29,253 nucleotides of DNA. Source: a virus. How positions within the stretch are numbered: the stretch's first letter is position 1; each line of letters starts with the position of its first letter. The DNA lies in the IMG/VR virus record IMGVR_UViG_3300021180_000435, positions 1 through 29,253 of that record. One strand, 5' to 3'. The position numbers were made by a program, and so were the translations under genes. The notes under the pieces are model-generated. The model was given only the letters and a program-made list of their open reading frames with translations, was not told the DNA's origin and searched no databases. This document shows, in pieces, positions 13,287 through 22,485 of the stretch.

Positions 13287-13387
13287 TGAAGCTCTGCAAC
13301 CATACACTCGTGCCTAGTAAGAAGTACAAAACTAAAGGCAGTTCGCTGTGTATCAAATGTAAGAAAGAGTTCCGCAGAGTATATTAA
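13286..13387 (+). CDS. 33-residue zinc-ribbon-like peptide
   Basis: MKLCNH at the start and CIKCKKEF near the end provide Cys4, His6, Cys22 and Cys25, spaced as in a small zinc finger. The rest is basic. The ATG shares bases with the stop of the preceding gene (TAATG). It is short but its zinc ligands are arranged too regularly for chance alone. Confidence 0.5.
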   Translation: MKLCNHTLVPSKKYKTKGSSLCIKCKKEFRRVY

Positions 13388-13455
13388 GACAACTACACTC
13401 AGGCTGTACTCCTCCGAGATTCAATTCCCTCCTGAAGTAAATCCCCAAGGTATTA

Positions 13456-15048
13456 ATGTCTGAAGAATCGCTACAACTAGCTCAACAAAGGGTATCCGAC
13501 CGTGCCAGAGCTCGCAATGACAAGATGTTCTTAGCCAATGATGTTCTTGGCTACGACTTCCAACAGTGTCATTACGAACTCTTCTGGCAGTATCCCAAGT
13601 TCGATGAGTCTAAACCTTGGGTAGAGCAGAACCCCATTAAGAACATAATGGTCCTCTGGGCTCGTGGTCATTATAAGACCACAGCCATCATCGTTGTAAT
13701 TATCCAGGCAATAATCAACAACCCAGATATCACTATCCTGTTGATGCAAGGAAGCGTGAGTATTACCCAGACGCTTCTCAAGCAAATTAAGTCCCACTTC
13801 TTAGGCGAAGCTGAAGGCAGTCGATTCCAGGAACTCTTTCCAGAATTCTGTGGCACCAAAGAAGCTCTAGGTCCACACCCTGCAATGCAATTTACTGTTC
13901 CCTGTCGTAAGAGAAAGCAAATTGCCCAAGCAACGGTGACTGTCTCTTCTCCAAGAGCAATCAAGACAAGTCAGCACTATGACCTTGGTGTCTTTGATGA
14001 CTTACTACATGAAGCCAACTATAGAAACCCACGCTTACTAGCTAAATTAAAAGACGACTTCACAGCCGCACAATCTCTTATCAATCCTGGTTGTCCTCGC
14101 TGGGTGTCTGGTACTAGATGGGCATTTGGGGACTTGTACGAAGACATTCTCCGCTGGCAGACACAAGGTGGTAAATGGACTATCAGTATCAAGCCTTGCT
14201 GGACCGATGACGGCAAAGATGTTCGCTTTCCAAGACATACTAAGAAGAATGGACAGCTTGGTGGATTCCTAAGAGAAGAACTGGAGCAGATGCAGAGTGA
14301 TGACCCTGCCATGTTCGCCTGCCAGTATCTTCTACAGCCTATCCATAGTAGTCAGGCACTCATAACTAAGGAACAGTTAGACGCTGCTTGTATCCCTGCT
14401 GCAGACGTTCCACACCTCAGCTTTCCAATCATGATGGTGGACTTAGCAGCTACTAACAATATCAAGTCCGATGACAGCGTTATTCAAGTAGGTCAAATGG
14501 ACAGTCTAGGTACTGGTTATCTGACTGACCAACGAGGTGGACAGTGGGTGCCAATGGAGCTTGCCCTCAACGTAATGGATATGGCTCTTAGACACAGACC
14601 AGTGAGAATTCTATTTGAAAAGACTAGTTCCGGTATCTACTTCGCAGACTTTCTGAAGCTGATGGCTAAACAGAGGAACATAATTCTACCGATTGATTTC
14701 ACCAAGGTAGATAACCAGCCTGATGCCAAGAACATTCGAGTATCAGCATGGGCAGGGATGGTCAAGAAAGGTCGCTTCAAGTTCCTCTTAGGGATACCTA
14801 AGTTTGACAGGTTAGTAGAACAAGCTATCGAGTTCCCCAAGGGTAGATATGGACATGACGACTACCCAGATACAGCGGCTCTCCTCTACCAGGAAATAAC
14901 TAAGCAGTTCATGGTTGTACCGATGTCTCCACGCCCTACTAATCCCATTATCGCAATGATTCAGGACCAGGAGAACGCCTTAATAAAGACCTTAACAGAA
15001 CAAGAACTACAGCTACGAGATACGCCTGATGTTACGGGCTTGGAGTAA
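13456..15048 (+). CDS. terL: Terminase large subunit
   Basis: A 530-residue DNA-packaging motor. The ATPase domain has the Walker A variant ARGHYKTT (69-76) and Walker B GVFDD (178-182). The nuclease domain begins at about 322 with MMVDLAATNN (Asp329), then DD at 339-340, the EKTSSG motif near 373, and a late acidic run GHDDYPDT near 475 that completes the metal site. The Walker A has Ala-Arg-Gly-His in place of a classical GxxGxGK loop, which is normal for one branch of phage terminases. The start follows AAGG. It precedes the portal gene by 3 nt. Confidence 0.92.
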   Translation: MSEESLQLAQQRVSDRARARNDKMFLANDVLGYDFQQCHYELFWQYPKFDESKPWVEQNPIKNIMVLWARGHYKTTAIIVVIIQAIINNPDITILLMQGSVSITQTLLKQIKSHFLGEAEGSRFQELFPEFCGTKEALGPHPAMQFTVPCRKRKQIAQATVTVSSPRAIKTSQHYDLGVFDDLLHEANYRNPRLLAKLKDDFTAAQSLINPGCPRWVSGTRWAFGDLYEDILRWQTQGGKWTISIKPCWTDDGKDVRFPRHTKKNGQLGGFLREELEQMQSDDPAMFACQYLLQPIHSSQALITKEQLDAACIPAADVPHLSFPIMMVDLAATNNIKSDDSVIQVGQMDSLGTGYLTDQRGGQWVPMELALNVMDMALRHRPVRILFEKTSSGIYFADFLKLMAKQRNIILPIDFTKVDNQPDAKNIRVSAWAGMVKKGRFKFLLGIPKFDRLVEQAIEFPKGRYGHDDYPDTAALLYQEITKQFMVVPMSPRPTNPIIAMIQDQENALIKTLTEQELQLRDTPDVTGLE

Positions 15049-15051
15049 TAA

Positions 15052-17076
15052 ATGTCAATCATACCAGAACCAAATGCAGGAGGTGGTGGATTCGGAAGCT
15101 TGCCTGAAGCAATAGACCAGGGCAATGCCCAAAGACCCATCCTACCAGAAGAGACTAGACCCGCTGGCGAACAGTGGGATGACGATGTAGCTTTAGGTAT
15201 CGTTCTCAGTGATGCTTGGGACACTATCACTTACCTTCAATCGAAGGGACATGTTCCCATCGGCATTGAGAATGCCGATGACCTAGTTCGTGCCTATGTA
15301 AAGCCTCGTCAATGGGCTGATGGTAAAGCCCGTGCCAATCTCTCGATGCATTTAACTCTTCAAGCTGTCGAGAAGATAATGCACGCCCTACACATGGCTC
15401 TATTCGGACAAGGAAAGAGACGCCCATTCATTATCCAACCACTTGGTAAGACTAAACCTGAAGCAGCTCGTGCCAATGCAGCTTTATTAGATTGGGCAAT
15501 GAAGGAAGCCGGCGTTAAAGAAGAGATGAGGATTTCTCTTAAGACTGCATTGACTTATGGGTTTGTGGTTGGTTGTACAGGTTGGGAGTCAAGAAAGATT
15601 CGTAAGAAGGTTTATAAGAAGAATGAACAAGGTGAGATGAAGGGCACCATGAAGTCGATTGATATCGAACTTCCTAACTATGAGTGCCTGGACCTAAAGA
15701 TGGTGCTTGTAGACCCAGGTCTGAAGCGTCAAGACCTTCAGCATGGAGCTAAGTTCGTTATCAAGCAGTTCATGACCGATGCTTACGGTCTAGCTGATTT
15801 GCGTAGTAATCCGAAATACAAAGACATACCTTCCGATGATGAGTTAGCCAACTTCCTAGCTAACAAGCTGGAGCCTACTGAAGATACTTTGGCTGCTGAC
15901 AAGAGAGCTGTATGGCGTGAGTTCCAAGCCAAGCTGGAATCAGAGCAGACTTCCAAGGACCCAATGACCCAGCCTCTAGAAATCCTAGAGTACTGGAGTG
16001 AAGACCGTGTCGTTACTGTTCTACAGCGTAAATTGGTTATCCGTAATGAGGAGAACGAATTCGGTAAGCTACCGTTCCATTCCTGCGCCTTCATTGACGT
16101 AATCGGCTCAGCATGGGGATTCGGTGTAGCCAAGTTACTTGCTGGAGAACAACGCCTTCAACAGGGAGTAATGAATAACACCATTGATAGCATGGCTCTG
16201 GTCCTCAACCCAGTGTTCCAGCTACTCAAAGGAATCGGACCTGGAACTCAGGCTATTCCAGTAAGTCCTGGAAGAGTTATCACCGAATCAGGAGAACTCA
16301 AGCCATTAGTTGTACCTGATGTTAGCAAGGCTGGTATGGAGATGATTGAGTCTTCAGACCTAAGAGCTATGGCTAAAGTCGGTGCTAATGGGGGCGATAA
16401 CATGCCCAACCAAGCCATGAGAACTGCTGAAGGTGTCAACGCCTTCGCTGGAGACGTGGTCCAGGGGCTTCAGTACTTCCTGGAAATCTTCATTGACCTT
16501 GTATATATCCCCGTGCTCAAAGAATTCATTTCTCTTATGCACGACCACTTCAGCATTGAGCAAGTGAATCATATTCTAACAGTACAAGAAGGCAAGGCTT
16601 ACGAAGGAGATATCCAAGATGTCTACAACGCTGATTGCGATGTAGATGTAATTGCTGGCTCCAACATGATGGCTAAGTTCGCTGCTGCTCAACTGGCACC
16701 CATGATTATCCAGTTGGTATCGTCTGGTCCAGTAGTAAGTCAATTCGAGACCTCTGCAATCAAGTTCAACTTCGTCGAGTTCACATCCCAGACATTGGAC
16801 ATGATGGGTTGGGATGTCGATGACCTAATCGTACCTCAGACAACGCTTGATATGCAGCGTGTTCAACAGAGGAACCAAGCTATGAGTACTGGAGCTGCTC
16901 AGATGGCTCTACAGCATCAGAAGCATTCTGACGACTTGGAGAACATAGATGCCAAGGGCTCAGCACAAGCAGGTGTTGCTACCGTCCGCTCTCTACTCAA
17001 GAACCATGAAATGACTTCAGAGCAAGAACTAGAGAACCTACAGAATCCACAATCACAACAGAATGAGGCACAGTAA
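15052..17076 (+). CDS. Portal protein
   Basis: A 674-residue protein directly after the large terminase, of the length and build of podovirus-type portals. It has a Gly/Pro-rich N-terminus, then helical and beta segments with a conserved middle (LPFHSCAFIDVIGSAWGFGVAKLLAGEQRLQQ), a long helix-rich wing and stem, and a Gln-rich C-terminal tail (from about residue 605). It forms the dodecameric vertex that the terminase docks on. The start follows GGAG 7 nt upstream and the stop overlaps the next gene (TAATG). No motif is diagnostic by eye; the call relies on position, size and overall pattern. Confidence 0.85.
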   Translation: MSIIPEPNAGGGGFGSLPEAIDQGNAQRPILPEETRPAGEQWDDDVALGIVLSDAWDTITYLQSKGHVPIGIENADDLVRAYVKPRQWADGKARANLSMHLTLQAVEKIMHALHMALFGQGKRRPFIIQPLGKTKPEAARANAALLDWAMKEAGVKEEMRISLKTALTYGFVVGCTGWESRKIRKKVYKKNEQGEMKGTMKSIDIELPNYECLDLKMVLVDPGLKRQDLQHGAKFVIKQFMTDAYGLADLRSNPKYKDIPSDDELANFLANKLEPTEDTLAADKRAVWREFQAKLESEQTSKDPMTQPLEILEYWSEDRVVTVLQRKLVIRNEENEFGKLPFHSCAFIDVIGSAWGFGVAKLLAGEQRLQQGVMNNTIDSMALVLNPVFQLLKGIGPGTQAIPVSPGRVITESGELKPLVVPDVSKAGMEMIESSDLRAMAKVGANGGDNMPNQAMRTAEGVNAFAGDVVQGLQYFLEIFIDLVYIPVLKEFISLMHDHFSIEQVNHILTVQEGKAYEGDIQDVYNADCDVDVIAGSNMMAKFAAAQLAPMIIQLVSSGPVVSQFETSAIKFNFVEFTSQTLDMMGWDVDDLIVPQTTLDMQRVQQRNQAMSTGAAQMALQHQKHSDDLENIDAKGSAQAGVATVRSLLKNHEMTSEQELENLQNPQSQQNEAQ

Positions 17077-17387
17077 TGAACCAACAAGAGATTGCCCGTA
17101 TCACCGCAGTCAAATCTGCATTGATACACACCACAGGTACACAGGGTTGGCTCTACATCAAAAAGATGGCCAACAACGTAGTCCAGAAGACTGTCCAGGA
17201 AGCGCTGGATGAAGAAGACCGAGACAAGGGAGAAGCTAAGCGTCTTAAAGCAGCTTCACTACAGAAGGGATTCGCTGAACTATTCTCCGCTGTAGAAGTA
17301 ACCAAAGGTTTTGACATAGAACAAATCACCGATGACGACAACATGCTAGGAGCTCTAGAAGATGCTAATGCTCCAGACCAAGGATAA
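17076..17387 (+). CDS. Hypothetical protein between portal and scaffold
   Basis: A 103-residue helical, mixed-charge protein (KKMANNVVQKTVQEALDEEDR and so on) starting on the portal stop codon (TAATG). No recognised family. Small proteins in this slot can be head-completion factors or assembly helpers; nothing in the sequence distinguishes these. Confidence 0.65.
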   Translation: MNQQEIARITAVKSALIHTTGTQGWLYIKKMANNVVQKTVQEALDEEDRDKGEAKRLKAASLQKGFAELFSAVEVTKGFDIEQITDDDNMLGALEDANAPDQG

Positions 17388-17392
17388 CTAAT

Positions 17393-18358
17393 ATGCAGAC
17401 CGTACTAACCGCCGAGCAACTTGAGAAAGCCGAAACAATGTCTCTAGATGAACTTCGCCAGCTTGCTATCAAAGAAGCTTCTGGAGAAGTTACTGAAGCT
17501 CCTAAAGTAGATGAACAGAAGACTCGTGATGCAAAGGGACGCTTCACCAATGCAGAAGATGTAATCGATAACTCTTCAGAATCGGATAAACCTACCGCAG
17601 AAGTCGATACTATAAAGGAACATCACGCAGTAGTAGAAGATGGTCAACCTACCCGCACCGTCTACATCAGAAAGATTGATAACGAAGACGGCTCGGGCGT
17701 AGATGTATATGAGGCTGAGACCCTTGAGGAATTAGTTGACAAGATTGCTGAAGGTAAGGCAAATGCCAACAAGAAGATAAGGGAGCTCAACAGTCGCGTG
17801 AAGGTACAGACCGCTGCTGAGAAGAAATCAGAAGAAGACTTAGAGTATATCGTCGCTGAGAAGCTAAAGACGAATCCTAAGCAAGCTATTAAAGAAGTCT
17901 TGCTGGAAGTTCAGCAAGAGGAACAAGCAAAGACTCAACGAGCTTTGCACGCACAAGATGTATTTGTAGCTACACATCCAGATTATAAGAAGAGTGTCGA
18001 TAACGGAAACAAGCTAATGAATTGGGTTAAGTCCCATGGTTATGCTGAGTTCACAGTCGATAATCTTGAGAAGGCTTACCAAGACTTAAAGAAGAGTGGA
18101 CTACTCGTTCTTGAAGCGGCGGTAGCAAACGATGCCACGGATGTCAAAGTCGAGGATACTCATCGGACTGATGAGCCTAAGGCGGAGGCAACGCAGCAAC
18201 GCAGTCAGAGTAGAGGTAGCACTATTAGTTCTCGTGGTCGTAGCACTACGGCTGCAAGAGTTAATGCTCTCCCTACCGAAGACGAAGCTTATGCCATGCC
18301 GCTTGAGAAGTTGAAGGACCTTGCCAACAAGCAACTCGCAACTAATCAAACAGCATAG
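17393..18358 (+). CDS. Scaffolding-like head protein
   Basis: A 321-residue acidic, low-complexity protein directly before the major capsid gene, the usual position of the scaffold. It is rich in Glu, Lys, Ala and Asp, with coiled-coil-prone helices (about 115-185) and a disordered Ser/Arg-rich segment (about 265-300). A short conserved-looking C-terminus follows (AYAMPLEKLKDLANKQL), typical of the capsid-binding end of scaffolds. Start ATG at 17393, five nt after the previous stop. Confidence 0.75.
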   Translation: MQTVLTAEQLEKAETMSLDELRQLAIKEASGEVTEAPKVDEQKTRDAKGRFTNAEDVIDNSSESDKPTAEVDTIKEHHAVVEDGQPTRTVYIRKIDNEDGSGVDVYEAETLEELVDKIAEGKANANKKIRELNSRVKVQTAAEKKSEEDLEYIVAEKLKTNPKQAIKEVLLEVQQEEQAKTQRALHAQDVFVATHPDYKKSVDNGNKLMNWVKSHGYAEFTVDNLEKAYQDLKKSGLLVLEAAVANDATDVKVEDTHRTDEPKAEATQQRSQSRGSTISSRGRSTTAARVNALPTEDEAYAMPLEKLKDLANKQLATNQTA

Positions 18359-18387
18359 GTGAAGCCAACTCTATTCACAAGGTGAAT
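18358..18387 (+). promoter_or_regulatory. Ribosome site of the capsid gene inside alternative hairpins
   Basis: Just before the capsid start, TTCAC at 18374-18378 can pair with GTGAA at 18359-18363 upstream, or, in ATTCAC with GTGAAT (18373-18378, 18382-18387), with the bases that include part of the Shine-Dalgarno AAGGTG. The two pairings exclude each other, so this could be a switch or a stability element for the most abundant virion protein. Confidence 0.4.
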
Positions 18388-18391
18388 ACTA

Positions 18392-19390
18392 ATGGCAATG
18401 CCAACTGCTGCATCAGTCATATCCTCAGGATTAGCGGGATATCCGACTGTTTACTACGACCGTGTCGCTCTAGATACGCTCGTTTCTAATCTATGGTTTT
18501 ACCCAGCGTGTGACCTAAAGGTCATGCCTGATATGTCCGGTGTAGCGATGCAAATCTTCGACTACTCCGCCATGACTGCTAACGTTACAGCAGCCACTGA
18601 AGGTACGCCTTCTACTGGTCAGGCTCTAACCCAGAACACTGGCACAATCAACCTAGCCAACTATGTTGACTATGTATCTTTCTCTAACAAGGTTGTTCTA
18701 ACTGCAATCTCTAATACAGTTGCAGAAGGTGCAGCTCTCCTAGCTTATCGTGGTGCCTTATCCGTTGACACTGTTATTTCAACAGCAGTTGACGTGCAGG
18801 CTAACGGAGCCGCTTCAGTGGACGACATTGAAGTAGCTGACGGTTCTTATTTAACTGCTGCAGTATGCCGTAAGGGTGTATGGGGTCTACGTGGCAAGAA
18901 CGTTAAGCCAAAGGCTAACGGTCTAATGTTCGGTATCACCCACAGCTTGTGTGCCTATGACTTAGTCAATGACACCACTGCTTCTGGCTTTACCGACTTG
19001 CAGAAGTACAGTGAATCTCTAGCGAGCAACAACCCAGCTCTTGCTGGTATTAAGGGCTCGCACATTGGCAACGTTGGTGGATGTGATTTCTACGAATCCA
19101 ACGCTGTACCAACAGAGACCAACTGGCAGTCTTCTTCACACAATGCTTATCACACCTATGTATTCGGTCACCAGGCATTCATTGCTTCCTCACTAGGAAA
19201 GACCAACCTTAACCAGAAGAACTTCTCTGTTAAGGTCCAGAACTTCCCAGCAGGTAGCAACTCCCTGGACCCAGGTGGATTGATTGCAGCCGCAGCGGCC
19301 TACAACTTCTTCTTCGGCGTAACTGCTGCTCCAACTCCAACCAACTTTGACCGCTTCAGACGTATCCGCTCTGAATCGTCAATAGGCTAA
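18392..19390 (+). CDS. Major capsid protein, N4-gp56 type
   Basis: A 332-residue HK97-fold capsid subunit of the N4 gp56 family. Its N-terminal part reads YYDRVALDTLVSNLWFYPACDL then VMPDMSGVAMQIFDYSAM, a pattern of that family, with an N-arm and then the E-loop region rich in Ala/Thr/Gly (about 60-90). The C-terminal part carries the usual short beta segments and ends in basic DRFRRIR. Length is slightly short of the family's ~400. The start follows AAGGTG at 7 nt. A strong terminator follows, so this gene ends one transcript section. Confidence 0.9.
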   Translation: MAMPTAASVISSGLAGYPTVYYDRVALDTLVSNLWFYPACDLKVMPDMSGVAMQIFDYSAMTANVTAATEGTPSTGQALTQNTGTINLANYVDYVSFSNKVVLTAISNTVAEGAALLAYRGALSVDTVISTAVDVQANGAASVDDIEVADGSYLTAAVCRKGVWGLRGKNVKPKANGLMFGITHSLCAYDLVNDTTASGFTDLQKYSESLASNNPALAGIKGSHIGNVGGCDFYESNAVPTETNWQSSSHNAYHTYVFGHQAFIASSLGKTNLNQKNFSVKVQNFPAGSNSLDPGGLIAAAAAYNFFFGVTAAPTPTNFDRFRRIRSESSIG

Positions 19391-19401
19391 GTTACACCTC
19401 C

Positions 19402-19442
19402 ATTGGTGGGTTAGGTTAATACCTACCCACCAATTTGTTCTT
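19402..19442 (+). terminator. Rho-independent terminator after the capsid gene
   Basis: A 13-bp stem ATTGGTGGGT-AGG (19402-19415) with CCTACCCACCAAT (19422-19434), one bulged T and a 6-nt loop, followed by TTGTTCTT. It limits expression of the neck and tail genes relative to the capsid gene. Confidence 0.85.
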
Positions 19443-19453
19443 AGAGAGTCGTT

Positions 19454-19729
19454 ATGGATGATGTTCTTGTCCCAACCTACTACCTAATTAATCGAGCTGA
19501 CTCAACTGAAGATTTAATGAGCCTGCTTTACATAACTCCACCTTACTGCACAATCATAACTAGTGCTGCCGACCTGGAGTTCGCTCAGCAATTAGGATTT
19601 GAAGTATTACAGACTAACAACCTATCCGATGCTCGCAAGATTGCTGAGCATATCAACAAGGAAACCAATCGTTGTCCCCTGGTTGTTAGCGATAAGTACG
19701 AGGCTGTGTATGCCGAAACGCAAATATAA
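19454..19729 (+). CDS. Hypothetical protein (91 aa)
   Basis: A soluble alpha/beta protein (CTIITSAADLEFAQQLGFEVLQTNNLSDARKIAEHI) with no recognised family; the pattern resembles a small Rossmann-like half-domain. The ribosome site is weak (AGAGAG). Its 3' end overlaps the next gene by 20 nt in another frame. Confidence 0.6.
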   Translation: MDDVLVPTYYLINRADSTEDLMSLLYITPPYCTIITSAADLEFAQQLGFEVLQTNNLSDARKIAEHINKETNRCPLVVSDKYEAVYAETQI

Positions 19730-20336
19730 GAAGTCTGGAATTGCTCCCCTTGTGGAGACTGACCCCTTAGAACTTACCGATAAGAGATTAGACCCAGCGG
19801 AAGCGGTATGTCGTGAACGTGAAGAGTTACTAAAACAATCAGCACAGTTCAAGATACCTGGTCAGAATGAGCTCGAAGACCCAGACCGTAGCTTAGGGCC
19901 ACGTCTATCATTCCAAGAATTAATCAACAGATTAACACGCATATCTCCCGACCTTAAAGCAAGAGATGGTTCGGCTGGCAATATAGCTCTCTACTATCCA
20001 CGCACAACTCAAGAGCTGGACCAGGTATTGAGAGATGGGTCTGCTTACTCTTCTGATGTGTTCTTCATGTTCCATAAGTATGTAGGCGGTTTACCTAAAA
20101 CAGACATTCCTGAATACAGCTACGTGGACATTGACGCCAGCCATCTACCTACTCGTGAGCATAGGGGATGGCGTTCTATTTTAATCGGTCTAATCAAATC
20201 AGGAGCTACTACTTATGACAAAGCTGTCAAGGAATTCGGAGACCCCTCAGGTGACTCCCGCAGTAACAGATGGTGCGAACAACTCGCCAATTACAGAAAG
20301 GATAATTATGCAAGACCAACCGCTAACTATAACTAA
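19710..20336 (+). CDS. Hypothetical head/neck protein (208 aa)
   Basis: I start this gene at ATG 19710 rather than at 19599, because GAGG lies about 8 nt upstream and the longer reading would lie inside the preceding gene. The product is Lys/Arg-rich at the start (MPKRKYKKSG), Glu/Arg-rich in the next part and then globular (about 75-200). Located between capsid and neck genes it may be a head-completion protein. No domain recognised. Confidence 0.6.
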   Translation: MPKRKYKKSGIAPLVETDPLELTDKRLDPAEAVCREREELLKQSAQFKIPGQNELEDPDRSLGPRLSFQELINRLTRISPDLKARDGSAGNIALYYPRTTQELDQVLRDGSAYSSDVFFMFHKYVGGLPKTDIPEYSYVDIDASHLPTREHRGWRSILIGLIKSGATTYDKAVKEFGDPSGDSRSNRWCEQLANYRKDNYARPTANYN

Positions 20337-20721
20337 GACTGACCTTCAAGACATGATGGTTGCTACCATCAAAGCAGCTCGTGAGCCTAACTCTACAGAA
20401 CAACGCAAGATTGACGCTGACGACAAAGAATTCGAGCAAGCACAAAGTATTCGTCTCCAGACTGCCGAATCTCAGAAGCAAGAGATTGCTAGTAAGAGAT
20501 TCGTGGCTAAGACATGTACTCATAGACGCAAGGACGGTAGCTACCGTGTTACTCACGTTCAAGAAAGAAATGGACCTGGCTACATGCTGTGTCTGTGGAA
20601 TCAATGCAAGATTCGTCCAGGCATTGCTCCAGAAGGATACGAGGGTATCGATGTCTACAGCACAGATAAGTTCAACGAACTATTCCAGGCTAACCCCGCC
20701 ATGGGAGAGATATTCGTATAA
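20308..20721 (+). CDS. Hypothetical protein (137 aa) with possible zinc ligands
   Basis: Start at 20308, where AAGGA lies 5 nt upstream; the longer reading from 20215 overlaps the previous gene entirely. The N-terminal 60 residues are a charged helix. The C-terminal part holds CTHRRKDGSYRV and MLCLWNQCKIRPG, which could ligate one zinc ion through Cys, His, Cys and Cys. Unknown function; the position suggests a minor virion protein. Confidence 0.6.
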   Translation: MQDQPLTITKTDLQDMMVATIKAAREPNSTEQRKIDADDKEFEQAQSIRLQTAESQKQEIASKRFVAKTCTHRRKDGSYRVTHVQERNGPGYMLCLWNQCKIRPGIAPEGYEGIDVYSTDKFNELFQANPAMGEIFV

Positions 20722-20731
20722 GGAATTATAA

Positions 20732-21817
20732 ATGGCATCTACTCTTACCCTACAGAGCTTCCTAAACTTCTGCAGTACTCATGCGGACTTACTACCCCTG
20801 GCTAATGTCGGCGGCTATATCAATGAACCAGGTCTATCTCTCTGCAATGATGCTTTGAGTGACCTAATCTCTGACCCCAACGACTGGAAGTTCAACAGGG
20901 TGGAGATGCCATTTTTTATAACTACTCCCAATGTTCAGGATTACATATTCGCTGGAGCAACTATATTCGCTCTTAACCAAACGAATCCGACACCCACACC
21001 TAACTGGGTTTCTCAAGGTTGGGGAATCCAAGTAGGTGGCATCAGTGTTAGCAATGGGGTGGTAACAGTACAGACCTATCAGCCACATCGTATCGCTGTA
21101 AATTCCTCCGTCTTCATGAGTGGGGTAGTAATGACGACTGGCCTTTCTGCTGCCTATAACTCTGTGTTCACAGACAATGGAACTACTAGTGGCTGGGGTG
21201 CAGCAGGAGCGTGGGGATTAGGGTGGGGCTCAGGATATGGAAGCATGCCCTGGCTGGTTACAGCTACTACTAACAATTCTATTTCGTTTGCATCTACCAC
21301 TGGACAAATTGATGGTGACGCTGGAGGAGCTCCAGGAATCAATGACTTTGGTTATGGTACTTCAGCTTCAATGCAGGAAGTGAATAACACTTCTTCCCCT
21401 CCTAATCAAATGCCCCTCACATACAGACGTGAACTCCCGATTATCAGTCGAGTAGCCATGCCAGAAAAGGTGAGCGTGCTGGCTGATAACGGAGACGGCT
21501 CAGTGAAGATTCGTATGCACATGGTGCCAGGTGCGACTACTTATGCTGTCAATATCGTCTATCAAGCGAAGGCTCCTCTTAAGACTTCCTTAACTCAGAC
21601 CTTCTCTCCATTTCCCGATAACTATGCAGCCGTGATTCGCCAGTCTCTATTACATAGAATGTATCGCTATTTGAATGACCCTAAGACTGATAGCGAATAC
21701 AAGAAGCTACAAGCTGAGATTGCCAAGATACAGGCAGCAGACGATGCCGAAGCCACAGATATTGGCTTACAGCCAGAAGAACCATTGATGGACAACTCAT
21801 ATTGGGGATGGTGGTAA
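20732..21817 (+). CDS. Neck/head-tail adaptor (tail tubular A-like), predicted
   Basis: A 361-residue protein whose ends look like a podovirus adaptor: the N-terminal helical segment LQSFLNFCSTHADLLPLANVGGYINEPG and the C-terminal helix AAVIRQSLLHRMYRYLNDPKTDSEYKKLQAEI, typical of gp11-like neck proteins. Between them lies a Gly/Trp-rich beta insertion (about 80-210), larger than in T7 gp11. It would sit under the portal and connect to the nozzle encoded at 22659. The assignment is from pattern and order. Confidence 0.65.
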   Translation: MASTLTLQSFLNFCSTHADLLPLANVGGYINEPGLSLCNDALSDLISDPNDWKFNRVEMPFFITTPNVQDYIFAGATIFALNQTNPTPTPNWVSQGWGIQVGGISVSNGVVTVQTYQPHRIAVNSSVFMSGVVMTTGLSAAYNSVFTDNGTTSGWGAAGAWGLGWGSGYGSMPWLVTATTNNSISFASTTGQIDGDAGGAPGINDFGYGTSASMQEVNNTSSPPNQMPLTYRRELPIISRVAMPEKVSVLADNGDGSVKIRMHMVPGATTYAVNIVYQAKAPLKTSLTQTFSPFPDNYAAVIRQSLLHRMYRYLNDPKTDSEYKKLQAEIAKIQAADDAEATDIGLQPEEPLMDNSYWGWW

Positions 21818-21820
21818 TCG

Positions 21821-22474
21821 ATGATGAACAGCTATGACATCCTCAACGGACAAATCGATTCTACGCAAAAGATTTACTGCCTTCGTCATGCTCAGACAGC
21901 TCTAGATGCTACTCACCGTTCAGATGGTTGGTTAGATTTACCGTTATCGGATAAAGGCAGACAGCAGTTAGTTGAGACCCTGGTTAACTATCTGAAGTAT
22001 GTCCCTATCACCTGTATCTATGCGTCTTCGTTACTGAGGACGGAAGAGACCGCCAATATCGTTCAGTCTGGTCTAGTCAGCAAGCCCGAGATAGAGATAA
22101 CAGACAACTTGATAACGTGGAATCTTGGCTCATTGGCAGGAGATGAGAAGCAAGCTCGTAGAAACATAGTAAGAGACCTAATCGCCAACCCTGAAGAATC
22201 TGCTCCTGATGGTGAATCTTATAACGACTTCACCGATAGGTTCGATGAGTTTGTTACCAAGATGGAATCGGAAGCACAAGACGAGGGACCACTGTTGCTA
22301 GTGGTGTCAGGGTCTTGCTGCAGACGTTTAGGTGAATTGTTGTTCCATGACCGTGCTGCTCTAGATATGGACGAGTGTGGACTGTTTGTCATGTACAAGA
22401 ACGGCGACAAATGGACTGCAGATGTTCTAACTGGTTTGAAAGATGAAGACCAGGAAAACTCGTATGACAGTTAA
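21821..22474 (+). CDS. Histidine-phosphatase-superfamily protein, probably with an altered active site
   Basis: A 217-residue protein of the phosphoglycerate-mutase-like fold. The first motif is LRHAQT (21-26) with Arg22 and the nucleophile His23. ASSLLRTEETA (68-78) supplies the second arginine and PDGESYNDF (129-137) the acidic residue. At the place of the second catalytic histidine the sequence reads VVSGSCCRRL (161-170), with no His, so activity may be reduced or changed. The gene sits among neck and tail genes. It could hydrolyse a sugar phosphate or nucleotide, or be a structural reuse of the fold. The start could also be the second ATG, 3 nt later. Confidence 0.75.
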   Translation: MMNSYDILNGQIDSTQKIYCLRHAQTALDATHRSDGWLDLPLSDKGRQQLVETLVNYLKYVPITCIYASSLLRTEETANIVQSGLVSKPEIEITDNLITWNLGSLAGDEKQARRNIVRDLIANPEESAPDGESYNDFTDRFDEFVTKMESEAQDEGPLLLVVSGSCCRRLGELLFHDRAALDMDECGLFVMYKNGDKWTADVLTGLKDEDQENSYDS

Positions 22475-22485
22475 AGGAGGTAATT

